This document shows positions 42,547-52,237 of a stretch of DNA of 64,000 nt, in pieces (the first letter of the stretch is position 1; each line of letters begins with the position of its first letter). The stretch is from positions 1-64,000 of the forward strand of contig CAYTGM010000014.1 in NCBI GenBank assembly GCA_964437365.1. Reading direction: 5' to 3'. Origin of the DNA: CAYTGM01 sp964437365. GTDB lineage: Bacteria > Sumerlaeota > Sumerlaeia > SLMS01. The translations under genes and the position numbers were made by a program. The notes beneath the pieces were generated by a model, which saw nothing but the letters and a program-made list of their open reading frames with translations, was not told the origin of the DNA and made no database searches.

Positions 42547-45500
42547 CTATTTTCCCCATTCTTCTACTTCGACGCGTTTGAGCGTAAGGGCGATGGTTGG
42601 GTCATCGGCGTCAGGCGTATCTTTGTCTACGTATAGATAGTCGAAGGAGAGGTTCAGGTCATTGCCATCGACTGCTTCCGGGCAGAGAAACCAGAGGTCG
42701 TAGGTGACGACTTCTCCTGCGACAGGGATGTCGGCCTCGGCGTTGACCGAGTCGATGTTGACGACATGACCCATCATGAAGGAGGAGTCGCTGGCTCGTA
42801 GACGAAACGTAGGAACGAAAGCGCGCTCGGCTTCGGTGGCATCGCTCGCGACTGTATAGCGCACGCGGTAGGTCTTTCCCGCCGTTAGTAGAAGGTCTGT
42901 CTGCGTATTCCAATAACCGAACTGGAGCGGCTCGTAGTAGGGAACGCGTTCGCTGGATGGAACGACTCCGCGTATGAGGAGACCGTTCTGGTCGGAGAAC
43001 TCTTCGGGGGCGGGGAAAGTGCCTGAAAAGTCGCTATAGGATTCCCAGCCAAGGGAAGCTCCCGTGGCGGTTTCAAAATTATGATCAAGAACCACTTGAC
43101 TGTTGCCAAGTCGACTTTGAGCTAATTGATCAATCTGCAGGTAGTGTAGCGACACAGACCCCTCTGCAGCATCGGTTGAGTCGACGTTCAACATCTCAAA
43201 ACTGAAGCGATAATCCTGGGGTGCGAGAGGCTGAGTTGAATACTGCGTATAGTCGGTGTCGTAATATCGGGGTGAAAAAATACCAGGGCCTGCTGAGGTG
43301 GCGACCAGCAGATCACTGCGAGAAAAATCCTCAGTTGAGGTTCTGAGACGTATGGTGGGCACATAGCGTGGTGGGTCGATACTGCTGGACAGACGCCACC
43401 GCGTGCGGAACACGGAAGCTTCTTCGACCGGGTCGATGGAGACGGATGGAGATTCCCAGAGGCCGTATAGACTGTCGTTGGTGATGCTTTCGATGAGCAA
43501 TGACTCTTGATCTTCATCATGGGAGAAATCGGGAGAGGGTAAAGACTCAACGGACCTTGGCTCCCACCCCTGTTTGCTTCTCAGGGCGAAGCCCGAACCC
43601 GTGTTTTCGTACCAACCAATCCCCCTAAAAATCGAGAGTATATCTACACGTCCATCACCATTCAGGTCCGGCGCTGATACAAACCTTCTATAGGGACCCT
43701 TATAAGTGAGTGCCTGGTGAGGCCTGAAGTTCTCATCGCCTTCTGATAATCTATTCTCGTGCCACATGAGTTCAATCTCATATATGAATCTTCCTGTACT
43801 TAGAGCAGAGAGCAGATCTGGGTCACCATCACCATCAATATCTCCTGCGAATAGGGTCTCGGAAAGTTGATGATGACTATAAATAACTTGCAGAGGAGCA
43901 AAGTCTTTCTCAACTTCAGCAAGTCGGTTTTCATACCACGCAACTGTATCTGTCCTGGCAGACACTGTGATTAAATCTTGATCACCATCTCCGTCTATGT
44001 CTATACATAGAATTTTTCCAAAACCGTCGCCTATTTGACCAATCAAGGTCTGAGGACCAAAACTTCTTTGATCCTTTCTTAGATTGTTCTCGAACCAATA
44101 AACTTTGGGGGACCCTTCAATTGGGTGAGGCAAAGAGTGTGCTAGCACATCTGCATAGCCATCTCCATTGAGGTCCGTAGCATAGACAAATGTAGGACTA
44201 TCGACATTGAGACTTATGACTTCCTGTGGACCAAAGTCTTCTTCGGGTTCCGATAGTCGGTTATCGTACCATGCGATCTTATTGTCACGAAAGGACGCCG
44301 AGAGTACATCAGCATCGCCGTCTCCATCGAGATCCACCGCGAATACAGAGCGTGCTCCATCCGCATCGGTACTGATCACCTGCTGTGATCCAAAGTCTTT
44401 CTCATCCTCAGCAAGTCGATTCTCGTACCAGGCAATCTTATCATCCGAATAAGACGCCGAGAGTGCATCAGCATCGCCATCTCCATCAATGTCCACCGCG
44501 TAGACAGAAGTAGGAGTTATTACTTCTGTAGTAATCACTTGCAGGGGGCTAAACTCTCCTTGTTCTGCAAGTCGGTTCTCAGACCATATGATTTTATCAG
44601 GTTCGCCATATTGAGAAATCGAAAGCAAATCAGAATCACCGTCACCATCGAGGTCTTTATCGAAAACAGACTGAAACGCAATAACCCCGAAATCTATTAT
44701 TTTTTCTGGCGCAAAGTCATCTTCTTCAACAATCTTGTTATCATACCACACGATTTTGTTATCGCCTTCTGAGGCTGATAGTACATCTGCATCTCCGTCC
44801 TCATCCAGATCTATGGCGAAAACGGATTGGACCTCAGATGCATTGGACGTCACGAAGTCCTTAGGACCGAAGTCTTTTTCCTTTTCTGTCAGGCGATTCT
44901 CGTACCATGTGATAGTGCCTTTATGGTAGGAGCCCGAGAGTATATCTGCGTCTCCGTCACCATCAAGGTCTGCCGTAAACAAGCAATTTGCCCCATCAGT
45001 ATAATGTGAGATCTCTTGTCGTTCATAGAAGTCTCCTTCGGCTTCTGATAGTCGATTCTCATGCCATACGATCCCTCTATCAAAATAATTCAAAGACGCT
45101 GATAGAATGTCAGCGTCGCCATCACCATCAAGATCCTGGGCAATCACAAATTCTTTTTGACGGTTATTACCATCAATGATTCGTATAGGAGCGAAATCGC
45201 CCTCAGATTCTGTCAGCCGATTCTCAGACCAAGAGACTTCCCCGAAGGTAGCAAACAGCACGTCCATATCTCCATCGCCATCAAGGTCATCAGCGAATAG
45301 CGAGCGGCCCATCGCATAAGCGATCAGCTGATGAGGCCCAAAGGACTCATCTTCATTGAGTTTATTCTCTAGCCAAGTCACCGCGTTGGTGCTCCCCCAT
45401 CTCGATGCGGAGATCACATCAGAATCCCCATCCCCATCAATATCTGCTGCAAAAACACGTTCTGTCCGTCTTGTACTAATAACCTGTTGGGGGCCGAAAT

Positions 45501-45963
45501 CCTCTTCCGGCTCAGTAAGCCTATTCTCATACCAAACGATTGCATCATTCCATGGTGCCGTTTGGATTGCAGTGTAGGCAAGTATGTCCAAATCTCCATC
45601 CCCATCCAAATCAGCAGTAACCAGAGATCTAGTAGTGTCTCCCATGGCTGAGATTATCTGTGGGGGTCCAATATCTTGCTCCTCTTCTAGAAGACGATTC
45701 TCATACCATACGATGCTATTTTCACCTCCGGACCCTGCAAGAACATCCGCATCACCATCACCATCCAGATCGGCTGCGGTTACTAGGGAAGGGGCCTGAG
45801 GACCAGCAAACTTAACTATTTGCGGCGGGCCAAAGCGATCGAGCTGGGCAGTGGCCGGAGCAGTCAGGGAAACAGCCCAAGCACAAACGATCAGGATAAA
45901 CCACATGCGTGAGCAATGACATGGGTTTGCTCCACATGGAGTTACTTCATTAAACATACTCAT
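42547..45963 (-). CDS. Secreted FG-GAP/VCBS-repeat protein with two-lobed C-terminal module
   Basis: 1138 residues. The N-terminus is about 18 residues plus a signal peptide (MWFILIVCAWAVSLTAPATA). Fourteen repeats of about 55-65 residues follow, each with a Ca-binding loop such as DLDGDGDADVLSAS and usually VWYENRL, typical of FG-GAP beta-propellers. The last 310 residues are not propeller: they hold two related lobes (GLWESPSVSI...PTIRLRTSTEDFSRSDLL...LHYLQIDQL; then VPTFRLRASDSSFMMGHVVNIDS...FDYLYV) that match the family encoded at 46651-54689. The start at 45963 has GGGGAGGA 8 bases upstream; a slightly earlier ATG (45987) lacks one. Likely extracellular, calcium-stabilised, with an adhesive or glycan-binding role. 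Confidence 0.88.
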   Translation of the reverse strand: MSMFNEVTPCGANPCHCSRMWFILIVCAWAVSLTAPATAQLDRFGPPQIVKFAGPQAPSLVTAADLDGDGDADVLAGSGGENSIVWYENRLLEEEQDIGPPQIISAMGDTTRSLVTADLDGDGDLDILAYTAIQTAPWNDAIVWYENRLTEPEEDFGPQQVISTRRTERVFAADIDGDGDSDVISASRWGSTNAVTWLENKLNEDESFGPHQLIAYAMGRSLFADDLDGDGDMDVLFATFGEVSWSENRLTESEGDFAPIRIIDGNNRQKEFVIAQDLDGDGDADILSASLNYFDRGIVWHENRLSEAEGDFYERQEISHYTDGANCLFTADLDGDGDADILSGSYHKGTITWYENRLTEKEKDFGPKDFVTSNASEVQSVFAIDLDEDGDADVLSASEGDNKIVWYDNKIVEEDDFAPEKIIDFGVIAFQSVFDKDLDGDGDSDLLSISQYGEPDKIIWSENRLAEQGEFSPLQVITTEVITPTSVYAVDIDGDGDADALSASYSDDKIAWYENRLAEDEKDFGSQQVISTDADGARSVFAVDLDGDGDADVLSASFRDNKIAWYDNRLSEPEEDFGPQEVISLNVDSPTFVYATDLNGDGYADVLAHSLPHPIEGSPKVYWFENNLRKDQRSFGPQTLIGQIGDGFGKILCIDIDGDGDQDLITVSARTDTVAWYENRLAEVEKDFAPLQVIYSHHQLSETLFAGDIDGDGDPDLLSALSTGRFIYEIELMWHENRLSEGDENFRPHQALTYKGPYRRFVSAPDLNGDGRVDILSIFRGIGWYENTGSGFALRSKQGWEPRSVESLPSPDFSHDEDQESLLIESITNDSLYGLWESPSVSIDPVEEASVFRTRWRLSSSIDPPRYVPTIRLRTSTEDFSRSDLLVATSAGPGIFSPRYYDTDYTQYSTQPLAPQDYRFSFEMLNVDSTDAAEGSVSLHYLQIDQLAQSRLGNSQVVLDHNFETATGASLGWESYSDFSGTFPAPEEFSDQNGLLIRGVVPSSERVPYYEPLQFGYWNTQTDLLLTAGKTYRVRYTVASDATEAERAFVPTFRLRASDSSFMMGHVVNIDSVNAEADIPVAGEVVTYDLWFLCPEAVDGNDLNLSFDYLYVDKDTPDADDPTIALTLKRVEVEEWGK
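43640..45820 (-). repeat. Tandem coding repeats of the FG-GAP propeller region
   Basis: Fourteen units of roughly 165-195 bases encoding the DxDGDGDxDxL calcium loop and mostly an EN(R/K)L motif. Middle units are similar at the DNA level, suggesting recent unit duplication. Confidence 0.8.
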
Positions 45964-46650
45964 CTTAAACATCCTCCCCATTCCCAATTATTCTATTCTT
46001 CGAAGCAGTTAATGATTTTTTACATTATCAACGATAAGAAGAGTATAGACCGAAACCTCATTTGCGTCAACGGATTAGCCTCATGGGAGAGTCTCTCCGT
46101 GAGTGCTCTTGAGCAGACACTTCTGAGAGGAGAGGAGTTACTTCTACGACGGTAATTCGATAGCTCTACTCTGGGGCAATTTTCAGAAATCCTGACCCGA
46201 CCTCAGACCATGCTCGCTCGATGCTCGGACCATGCTCGGACCATTGCGATGGTCTGAGAGTGGTCTCAACCTCCTGCGAGGCTCGAGCGAAGCCAAGGCT
46301 CGGTGCTCGTTCTTACTCCTAAAGAAATCACATCGGTGTCCCTCGGAGCAAATCGGTGGTTAAAGCCACTTTCAAGATCTGTCGATCCGCTCGGCCGCAC
46401 ACCTCAGCGGTGCGCTCGACTCATCCATCACCGGAAGTGTGCAGCGATCTCTCTTCACGAGAATGGAGACTTCCATCTGTCTTCTCTCCATTCTCCTGAC
46501 TTTTACCTGTAATCTGGAGGATTTTAGTTTCAACGCGCAAAATTGATTGTCCGTGTGTGTCTCCTTGCCCGATAATCGATCGATTACTTGAACAAAGCAA
46601 AGCATATAGCTTCCAGAATCGACCCATTCACTCACTCTCAGGAGTCTCAC
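45964..46650. other. Divergent intergenic region between FG-GAP gene and first paralogue
   Basis: 687 bases without a gene. It includes clustered short repeats of GCTCGGACCAT (about 46200-46245), GC-rich patches (46265-46310) and an 11-bp inverted repeat (GAGAATGGAGA, 46459-46469, with complement at 46485-46495). Promoters for both divergent genes should lie here, but no clear -35/-10 pair stands out. Confidence 0.5.
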
Positions 46651-47892
46651 ATGACCACCCCTTTCGGTTCCCCCAAATTGATCGCCTCCACGATGGCCCT
46701 CTCTCTCATGGCAGCCCATGTCTATGCCGGCGCGATCCAGGATGATTTAAGATATGACTTTGATGCAAACACGCAAGGGTGGGGCATTCAGGTGATCAGT
46801 CCTCCCTTTGATGTTCCCAATGCGAATGCACTCAATGGGTTTCTTAACATTAATTCCGTGAACAACACGAATACTTTTGGATCCTGGGAATCCCCCGCCG
46901 CCCTGGTCCCTATCCCGGCTGCAGCAAAAGACGATAAAGGAGATATTATTATACCCACGCCCGATGTCTTCCTGATGACAGCAAGGATCGAATCGAACGT
47001 TGAGTCCAAGGCGGTTACTCCCAATTTCAGGATGAGGACCTTTTATCCGAGTTTTCACCAGACCTCTGTCATGACCGTTGAATCCGTTGGTGATGCCAGC
47101 TATACGCCTCCGGTCACTATCATGCTCCGTGAGGGTGAAAATTCCCAAGAGAAAATACTGCCGATTGATATATCAGGAAAAAGATACAATTATTACTTTG
47201 ATGCTCCTACTGGCATTGATACATTTAAGCACGCATTCGATCTATTGAATTTCAGCGGACTTGATCAGGCTGATGGGGGGCTTAGTCTCGATTATCTTGC
47301 GATCAATCGAGTTTCAGAACCGCAGGACCCTCTGATCCTTGATTTGCTAGATTGTACGACTCAGACAGATCAGGATAAATTTACGAACTTTAATGCACTG
47401 GGTGTAGATTCGCCCTTTCGGATCCGCAATTCCCAGGGGATGTCTTTGTCTGGCGAACTTGGTGTTATCGAATTCAAAGATGAAGAAAGAGGTGGGGGTA
47501 CTCCTGCATGGGTTTTCGGTGGCTATACAACGACATTCCAGAACCCAATCGTAGCGGACCGGGATTATAAGCTTGATGTTACAATGGGGGCGACGACCTC
47601 CTCAGAGACTGTGGATCAACTTCCTACCTTCAGAATAAGAGTGAATGACAGTAGTTTTCAGGCATCCTGGTATTTGAATGTCGATTCACTCGGAGCAAAC
47701 CCCACTCTACCCAGCCAGGGACAGGATAAGACGTACAGTCTCTTCTTTTCTCCCCGGAGTGAGCTGGCAGGAAATGATCTCATTTTCTCACTCGATTATC
47801 TCTGGGTTAATGGTGATGGAAACAGTCTCACTAAATCCATCATCATGAAAGAAGTTAAGCTTATTTCTACATCATTGAATATCATTGATTGA
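46651..47892 (+). CDS. Two-lobed secreted protein, paralogue 1 of 6
   Basis: 413 residues. Signal peptide ends near HVYAG (residue 26). Lobe 1: RYDFDANTQGWGIQ, TFGSWESPAALV, PNFRMRTFYPSFHQTSVMTVES, then FKHAFDLLNFSGLDQADGGLSLDYLAINRV. Lobe 2: WVFGGYTTTFQNPI, PTFRIRVNDSSFQASWYLNVDS and FSLDYLWVNGDGNS. The two lobes share the pattern PxFRxRxx...F...V(E/D)S and FxxDYLxV, so the protein is an internal duplication, probably of a beta-sandwich of carbohydrate-binding-module type (inference). No enzyme motif, lipobox or sorting tail. ATG at 46651 with AGGAG; followed by its own terminator. Confidence 0.8.
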   Translation: MTTPFGSPKLIASTMALSLMAAHVYAGAIQDDLRYDFDANTQGWGIQVISPPFDVPNANALNGFLNINSVNNTNTFGSWESPAALVPIPAAAKDDKGDIIIPTPDVFLMTARIESNVESKAVTPNFRMRTFYPSFHQTSVMTVESVGDASYTPPVTIMLREGENSQEKILPIDISGKRYNYYFDAPTGIDTFKHAFDLLNFSGLDQADGGLSLDYLAINRVSEPQDPLILDLLDCTTQTDQDKFTNFNALGVDSPFRIRNSQGMSLSGELGVIEFKDEERGGGTPAWVFGGYTTTFQNPIVADRDYKLDVTMGATTSSETVDQLPTFRIRVNDSSFQASWYLNVDSLGANPTLPSQGQDKTYSLFFSPRSELAGNDLIFSLDYLWVNGDGNSLTKSIIMKEVKLISTSLNIID

Positions 47893-47980
47893 ATGTCACC
47901 CTCCGGAATGGCCTTTCCTGATCGACCCAAAGACGCGTAAACGCGCCTGAGCGCATCATCAACCCACCTGCCAGTCATCG

Positions 47981-48012
47981 TGCTCTTCGGATATTCCGGA
48001 GAGCATTTTTCT
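47981..48012 (+). terminator. Intrinsic terminator after paralogue 1
   Basis: TGCTCTTCGGA (47981-47991) pairs with TCCGGAGAGCA (47995-48005), loop TAT, one G-U pair, then a run of T. Same plan as the terminators at 41827 and 49480. Confidence 0.9.
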
Positions 48013-48193
48013 TTTCATGAAAAGCTTGCTGCAGAACAGGTTCAGCCTGAGAATTACTTAAGATCCCGGAAAATCATTGTAGATGATGCAACGCAGATGT
48101 AACCGTAGGAGAAGCAACAATCAAAGAGACTCGAGCTGGAAAAAAATGTTCGAACTCTTGATGTGCAAACGACGATCTTTCTGGAGGCCCCAA

Positions 48194-49423
48194 ATGAAAT
48201 TCAACACAAACAACTCGAGAGCTTTCGGGGCGGCAATAGCGTTGTCTGTTGTTACTTCGATGAGCGACGCAGGCCCCATCCTCGTAGATGATCTGCGTTA
48301 TGATTTTGAAGAAGGAAGAGATGGCTGGCTCTTTCAGACCTTTGATCCACCTTTCGATCCCCCGAACGCAGACACAACGGGTGGGTCTCTCAATATAGAC
48401 GCGACCAATAACACAAATACTTTCGGATCCTGGGAATCCCCCGAAGCGTCTATTCCAGGTGGACCATTACTCAAGGAAGAGAAACTCTTTGTTCCTGATC
48501 TATTCCGTATTACCGCTCGCTATAAGTCGGACGTCAATTCCGTAGAAAATACACCAAACTTCAGAACCCGAACCTTCTTTACCAACTTTCATCAGTCCTC
48601 TATCATGACAGTGGAGTCCGTAGGCGATTCATCTTATTGCCCACCGGGGAATCCGATCCTGTTAAAAGGTGAAGGAAGCGATAAGGGCTTCATCGATCTT
48701 ACAGGCAAGAGGTATAACTATTATTTCTACTCAATGCTGGGAGGAGATACTCTAAAGCATGCGTTCGACCTGTTAAACTTTGGGGGCTTCGATGATCCTA
48801 ACGGATCGCTCTCGCTGGATTATTTAGCCGTCAACCGAGTTTCTGAGGTGGGGCAAGCCATTCAAGAAACCTATGACTGCACCGATCCTACTGATCAGGC
48901 AACGTTCTCGAACTTTACGGCTCCGGGAGTCCAATCACCCCTTCGTATCATAGATGGAACAGGGATGGGACTGTTTGGTCTATTTCAAATTGGTGTTAAG
49001 GAGGAGAACATGGAGAAGGGAGGTCCTATCGTACCGTGGATTTTTGGCGGCTATACAAGGACACTTGAGACTCCCATCGCCTCAGATACGGTATATCGTC
49101 TGGACGTCACAATTGGTTCTTCGACTACTCCTGAAACACGGAACGATCTACCGTCCTTTAGAATTCGCGTTAATGACAGTAGCTTTCAGGGATCCTGGTA
49201 TCTCAATGTAGACTCCCCGGGGAACGCCCTGACGCTTCCCAGTCAAAATGGCGATATCACTTACCGTCTCTATTTTGAGCCGCGCCCTGAACTGGCAGGA
49301 AACTCAATGATCTTTACCCTCGATTACCTCTGGGTGAACGGTGATGGAAACAGTCCCTATAAAGTCATCGACTTGAAAGAGGTTCAATTGATGACCACCA
49401 GCTTTTCCGGCGGGTCTCTCTGA
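48194..49423 (+). CDS. Two-lobed secreted protein, paralogue 2 of 6
   Basis: 409 residues. Signal peptide ends at about MSDAG (residue 26). Lobe 1 contains RYDFEEGRDGWLFQ, WESPEASIPGG, PNFRTRTFFTNFHQSSIMTVES, HAFDLLNFGGFDDPNGSLSLDYLAVNRV. Lobe 2 contains WIFGGYTRTLETPIA, PSFRIRVNDSSFQGSWYLNVDS and FTLDYLWVNGDGNS. It is very like paralogues 1 and 3. GGAGG precedes the ATG at 48194; the ATG at 48083 in the same frame lacks the signal peptide position and ribosome site. About 300 bases and a terminator separate it from paralogue 1, so it has its own promoter. Confidence 0.8.
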   Translation: MKFNTNNSRAFGAAIALSVVTSMSDAGPILVDDLRYDFEEGRDGWLFQTFDPPFDPPNADTTGGSLNIDATNNTNTFGSWESPEASIPGGPLLKEEKLFVPDLFRITARYKSDVNSVENTPNFRTRTFFTNFHQSSIMTVESVGDSSYCPPGNPILLKGEGSDKGFIDLTGKRYNYYFYSMLGGDTLKHAFDLLNFGGFDDPNGSLSLDYLAVNRVSEVGQAIQETYDCTDPTDQATFSNFTAPGVQSPLRIIDGTGMGLFGLFQIGVKEENMEKGGPIVPWIFGGYTRTLETPIASDTVYRLDVTIGSSTTPETRNDLPSFRIRVNDSSFQGSWYLNVDSPGNALTLPSQNGDITYRLYFEPRPELAGNSMIFTLDYLWVNGDGNSPYKVIDLKEVQLMTTSFSGGSL

Positions 49424-49479
49424 CACCCTTGAAAATCTGATGATTCCCTGTGAATCAGAAATCCATTCATTAATGGTCG

Positions 49480-49510
49480 TGCCCTTCGAGCTCATCGGAG
49501 GGCATTTTCT
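49480..49510 (+). terminator. Intrinsic terminator after paralogue 2
   Basis: TGCCCTTCGA (49480-49489) pairs with TCGGAGGGCA (49495-49504), loop GCTCA, one G-U pair, then TTTTCTT. Confidence 0.9.
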
Positions 49511-49697
49511 TGTCCGGGAACCCTGACAAATCAGCTCTATCCTCCACGAATTATTCTTTCCGAGAGAAAAATGATTGTGGAGATAGGCCCTTATGTGAGA
49601 CTTTCATAGGTCACACAAAACAAAGGATAACTCTAAGCAGCCACTTTAAATGCTCCTCCGAATTGGAGGAGGCTACACATACGTCAGGAGAGCTGAT

Positions 49698-50945
49698 ATG
49701 AAAACCCCATTTAATCGCCAATCACTTTGCAGTTCTGTATTTTTCCTAATAGCTGGAACCCAAATCACGTATGCGGGATTATTCAGTGATGACCTGCTCT
49801 ATGAGTTCGAGTTAGACAGTGATGGTTGGGTCTTTCAGTCCTTCAACCCGCCTTTTGGAATTCCTGATGCCAGTGTGAATAATGGTTATTTGAAAATAAC
49901 CGCGACGAATAATTTGAACAACTTCGGAGCATGGGAGTCACCAGAGGTTCTGGTTCCGTCAGGTCTTCAGTTGAAAGATGAGAAAGGTTTCCCCCCCCTC
50001 ATTTTTCCAGATCTGTTTCAAATGACCACACGGTTTACTTCGGATGTGGATGCAAGAGAGGATACACCTAATTTCAGAATGCGGACATTCTATCCGAGCT
50101 TTCATCAGTCATCGGTTATGACCGTAGAATCTGTCGGGAATGCTGATTATTGCCCACCGGGTCCTTTCCTGCCTCTAAAGAATGATGATCACGACAAAGG
50201 CCTGCAGATCGATCTCTTCGGAAAGATCTATAATCATTACTTTTACTCCGCAAGAGGGAGCGATACGTTCAAGTATGCCTTCGACCTCTTGAACTTCGGA
50301 GCAACAGATCAGGCTGACGGTGGACTTTCTCTGGACTATCTGGCAGTCAACAGGATGCAAGAATCTGACATTCAATTCATTCAGGAAACCTTTGACTGTA
50401 CCAATACCACCGACCAGGAGAAGTTTACAGACTTTAATGCACTCGGAGTTGATTCGCCCGTGCGTTTTCGAGGTCCTCAGGGAATGTCTCTCTTCGGACG
50501 GCTTCAATTGATGCCTCTCAAACACGAAGCTAAAGGAGGAACTCTTCCCCCCTGGATTTTTGGTGGCTATACAACGACGTTTCAAGACCCGATTGTTGAG
50601 AATACCACTTATCGACTTGAGGTCACCATCGCGTCGTCAACCACGGAGGCAACTACGGGAGCTCTGCCAACATTCCGGATCCGCGTCAATGACAGCAGTT
50701 TTAAAGCTTCCTGGTACTTGAATGTCGATTCTGTGGGGGAAAACGTGACACTCCCCAGCCAGGAAGGGGATGCTACCTATCGTCTATACTTCACGCCTCG
50801 CCCTGAGCTGGCAGGAAATGATCTGATTTTCTCACTCGATTATCTGTGGGTGAACGGCGACGGTAACAGTATCTCAAAGGCCATCCTTCTCAAAGAGGTT
50901 CGACTTTTAACGACCAGTCTGAGCAGTGGCGGGCCCATGCTTTAA
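49698..50945 (+). CDS. Two-lobed secreted protein, paralogue 3 of 6
   Basis: 415 residues. Signal peptide ends near TQITYAG (residue 27). Lobe 1: YEFELDSDGWVFQ, FGAWESPEVLVPSG, PNFRMRTFYPSFHQSSVMTVES, FDLLNFGATDQADGGLSLDYLAVNRM. Lobe 2: WIFGGYTTTFQDPIVE, PTFRIRVNDSSFKASWYLNVDS, FSLDYLWVNGDGNS. AGGAG before ATG at 49698. Paralogue 4 follows 36 bases later with no terminator, so 3-6 probably form an operon. The lobe core and the WESP element are nearly invariant in the closest copies, whereas loops differ. Confidence 0.8.
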   Translation: MKTPFNRQSLCSSVFFLIAGTQITYAGLFSDDLLYEFELDSDGWVFQSFNPPFGIPDASVNNGYLKITATNNLNNFGAWESPEVLVPSGLQLKDEKGFPPLIFPDLFQMTTRFTSDVDAREDTPNFRMRTFYPSFHQSSVMTVESVGNADYCPPGPFLPLKNDDHDKGLQIDLFGKIYNHYFYSARGSDTFKYAFDLLNFGATDQADGGLSLDYLAVNRMQESDIQFIQETFDCTNTTDQEKFTDFNALGVDSPVRFRGPQGMSLFGRLQLMPLKHEAKGGTLPPWIFGGYTTTFQDPIVENTTYRLEVTIASSTTEATTGALPTFRIRVNDSSFKASWYLNVDSVGENVTLPSQEGDATYRLYFTPRPELAGNDLIFSLDYLWVNGDGNSISKAILLKEVRLLTTSLSSGGPML

Positions 50946-50981
50946 ACCGTTCTGCCGCACCCAGAAGGAGTTATACAGATC

Positions 50982-52229
50982 ATGATAAGCGGAAAAACCT
51001 TAAGGTCTATTTGCAAGTCCTTGGCGATCAGCATGGTCCTCGCTTCACTCCACAGCCTTGCCCTGGCCGCTTCTCCAACCAACGACGACGAAGCTTTGTG
51101 GCACTTTGAAGGAGGAAACGAAGGCTGGCTGGCGCTTGCAACAACTCCACCTTTCGACACTCCTGCTCCTGACTCCAGTGGTGGTTCTCTCAAACACATT
51201 CCGTCGAATAACACGAACACCTTTGGAATATGGGAGTCACCCGAAACCTATATCCCCGGTGATATATTCATCAAAGGTGAAGAGAAGCTTCCCTTAAATT
51301 CACAGATATACAGAATGAGGACTCGTCATGAATCAAATGTAGAGTCGAGACAGGTGACGCCTCAGTTCCGCCTCCGGACCTTCTATCCGAACTTCCACAA
51401 AACATCGGTTATGACCGTTGAGTCCAACGCAAACGCCAGCTACTGTCCGCCTGTTCCCGTTCTTCTTAAATCAAAGGAGGAAAAAGGAATTGATATCATT
51501 CCACCTTTCGACTTTACCGGCAAAGTCTACAACCATTATATATACTCCGGTAATGGTGAGTATACCTTTAAGTATGCTTTCGATCTTCTCAACTTTGGGG
51601 GAGTGGATCAGGCCGACGGCGAAGTGCTCATGGATTATCTCTCGGTTAATACTGTTACAGAAACTCCGGTCGGAGAAATTGCGAACTGGGATTGTACGCT
51701 CCCAGGTACTCAGTCACTTTTTTCCACATTCGGTGTACCCGGCGTGGATGAGCCTCTACTATCTCAGAATAGTTTCGGAATGGGACTGTTTGGACTTGTC
51801 CCGGAAATCATCAAGGAGCGCGGAGCTGATCCGCCATGGATATTCGGTGGCTACACGTATCAGCTCCCTTACAATTTCGAAGAAGATAAGATATATCGAC
51901 TCGATGTCACTGTAGGAACATCAGCAGACTTTTTGAATAGATCAACACTTCCTGCCTTTCGAATTCGAATGAATGATTCCAGCTTTCAGGCCTCCTGGTA
52001 TTTGAATATTGAATCTACGGGCGGCGTTACAACGCTTCCCAATGACGTGCAGGACTTTGTCTATCGTCTGTATATTCAACCCAGGAATGAGTTAAGTGGA
52101 AACGCGATGATCTTTTCTTTCGACTATCTGTGGTTGAACGGGTCAGGCAATAATCCTTCTGTAATTATGTATCTTAAGAACGTTCGCCTGATAGAAACGC
52201 TCTTGTCAGATGGAAGTATTACACTCTAG
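50982..52229 (+). CDS. Two-lobed secreted protein, paralogue 4 of 6
   Basis: 415 residues. Signal peptide ends near SLALAAS (residue 30). Lobe 1: WHFEGGNEGWLALA, FGIWESPETYIPGD, PQFRLRTFYPNFHKTSVMTVES, FDLLNFGGVDQADGEVLMDYLSVNTV. Lobe 2: WIFGGYTYQLPYNFE, PAFRIRMNDSSFQASWYLNIES, FSFDYLWLNGSGNN. The lobes are more diverged than in paralogues 1-3. AAGGAG lies about 12 bases before the ATG. Paralogue 5 starts within 10 bases of the stop. Confidence 0.8.
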   Translation: MISGKTLRSICKSLAISMVLASLHSLALAASPTNDDEALWHFEGGNEGWLALATTPPFDTPAPDSSGGSLKHIPSNNTNTFGIWESPETYIPGDIFIKGEEKLPLNSQIYRMRTRHESNVESRQVTPQFRLRTFYPNFHKTSVMTVESNANASYCPPVPVLLKSKEEKGIDIIPPFDFTGKVYNHYIYSGNGEYTFKYAFDLLNFGGVDQADGEVLMDYLSVNTVTETPVGEIANWDCTLPGTQSLFSTFGVPGVDEPLLSQNSFGMGLFGLVPEIIKERGADPPWIFGGYTYQLPYNFEEDKIYRLDVTVGTSADFLNRSTLPAFRIRMNDSSFQASWYLNIESTGGVTTLPNDVQDFVYRLYIQPRNELSGNAMIFSFDYLWLNGSGNNPSVIMYLKNVRLIETLLSDGSITL

Positions 52230-52237
52230 CCATTCGG

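Noticed and set aside
43640..45820. Possible non-coding tandem repeat
   Set aside because: The periodicity is fully explained by the FG-GAP coding repeats.
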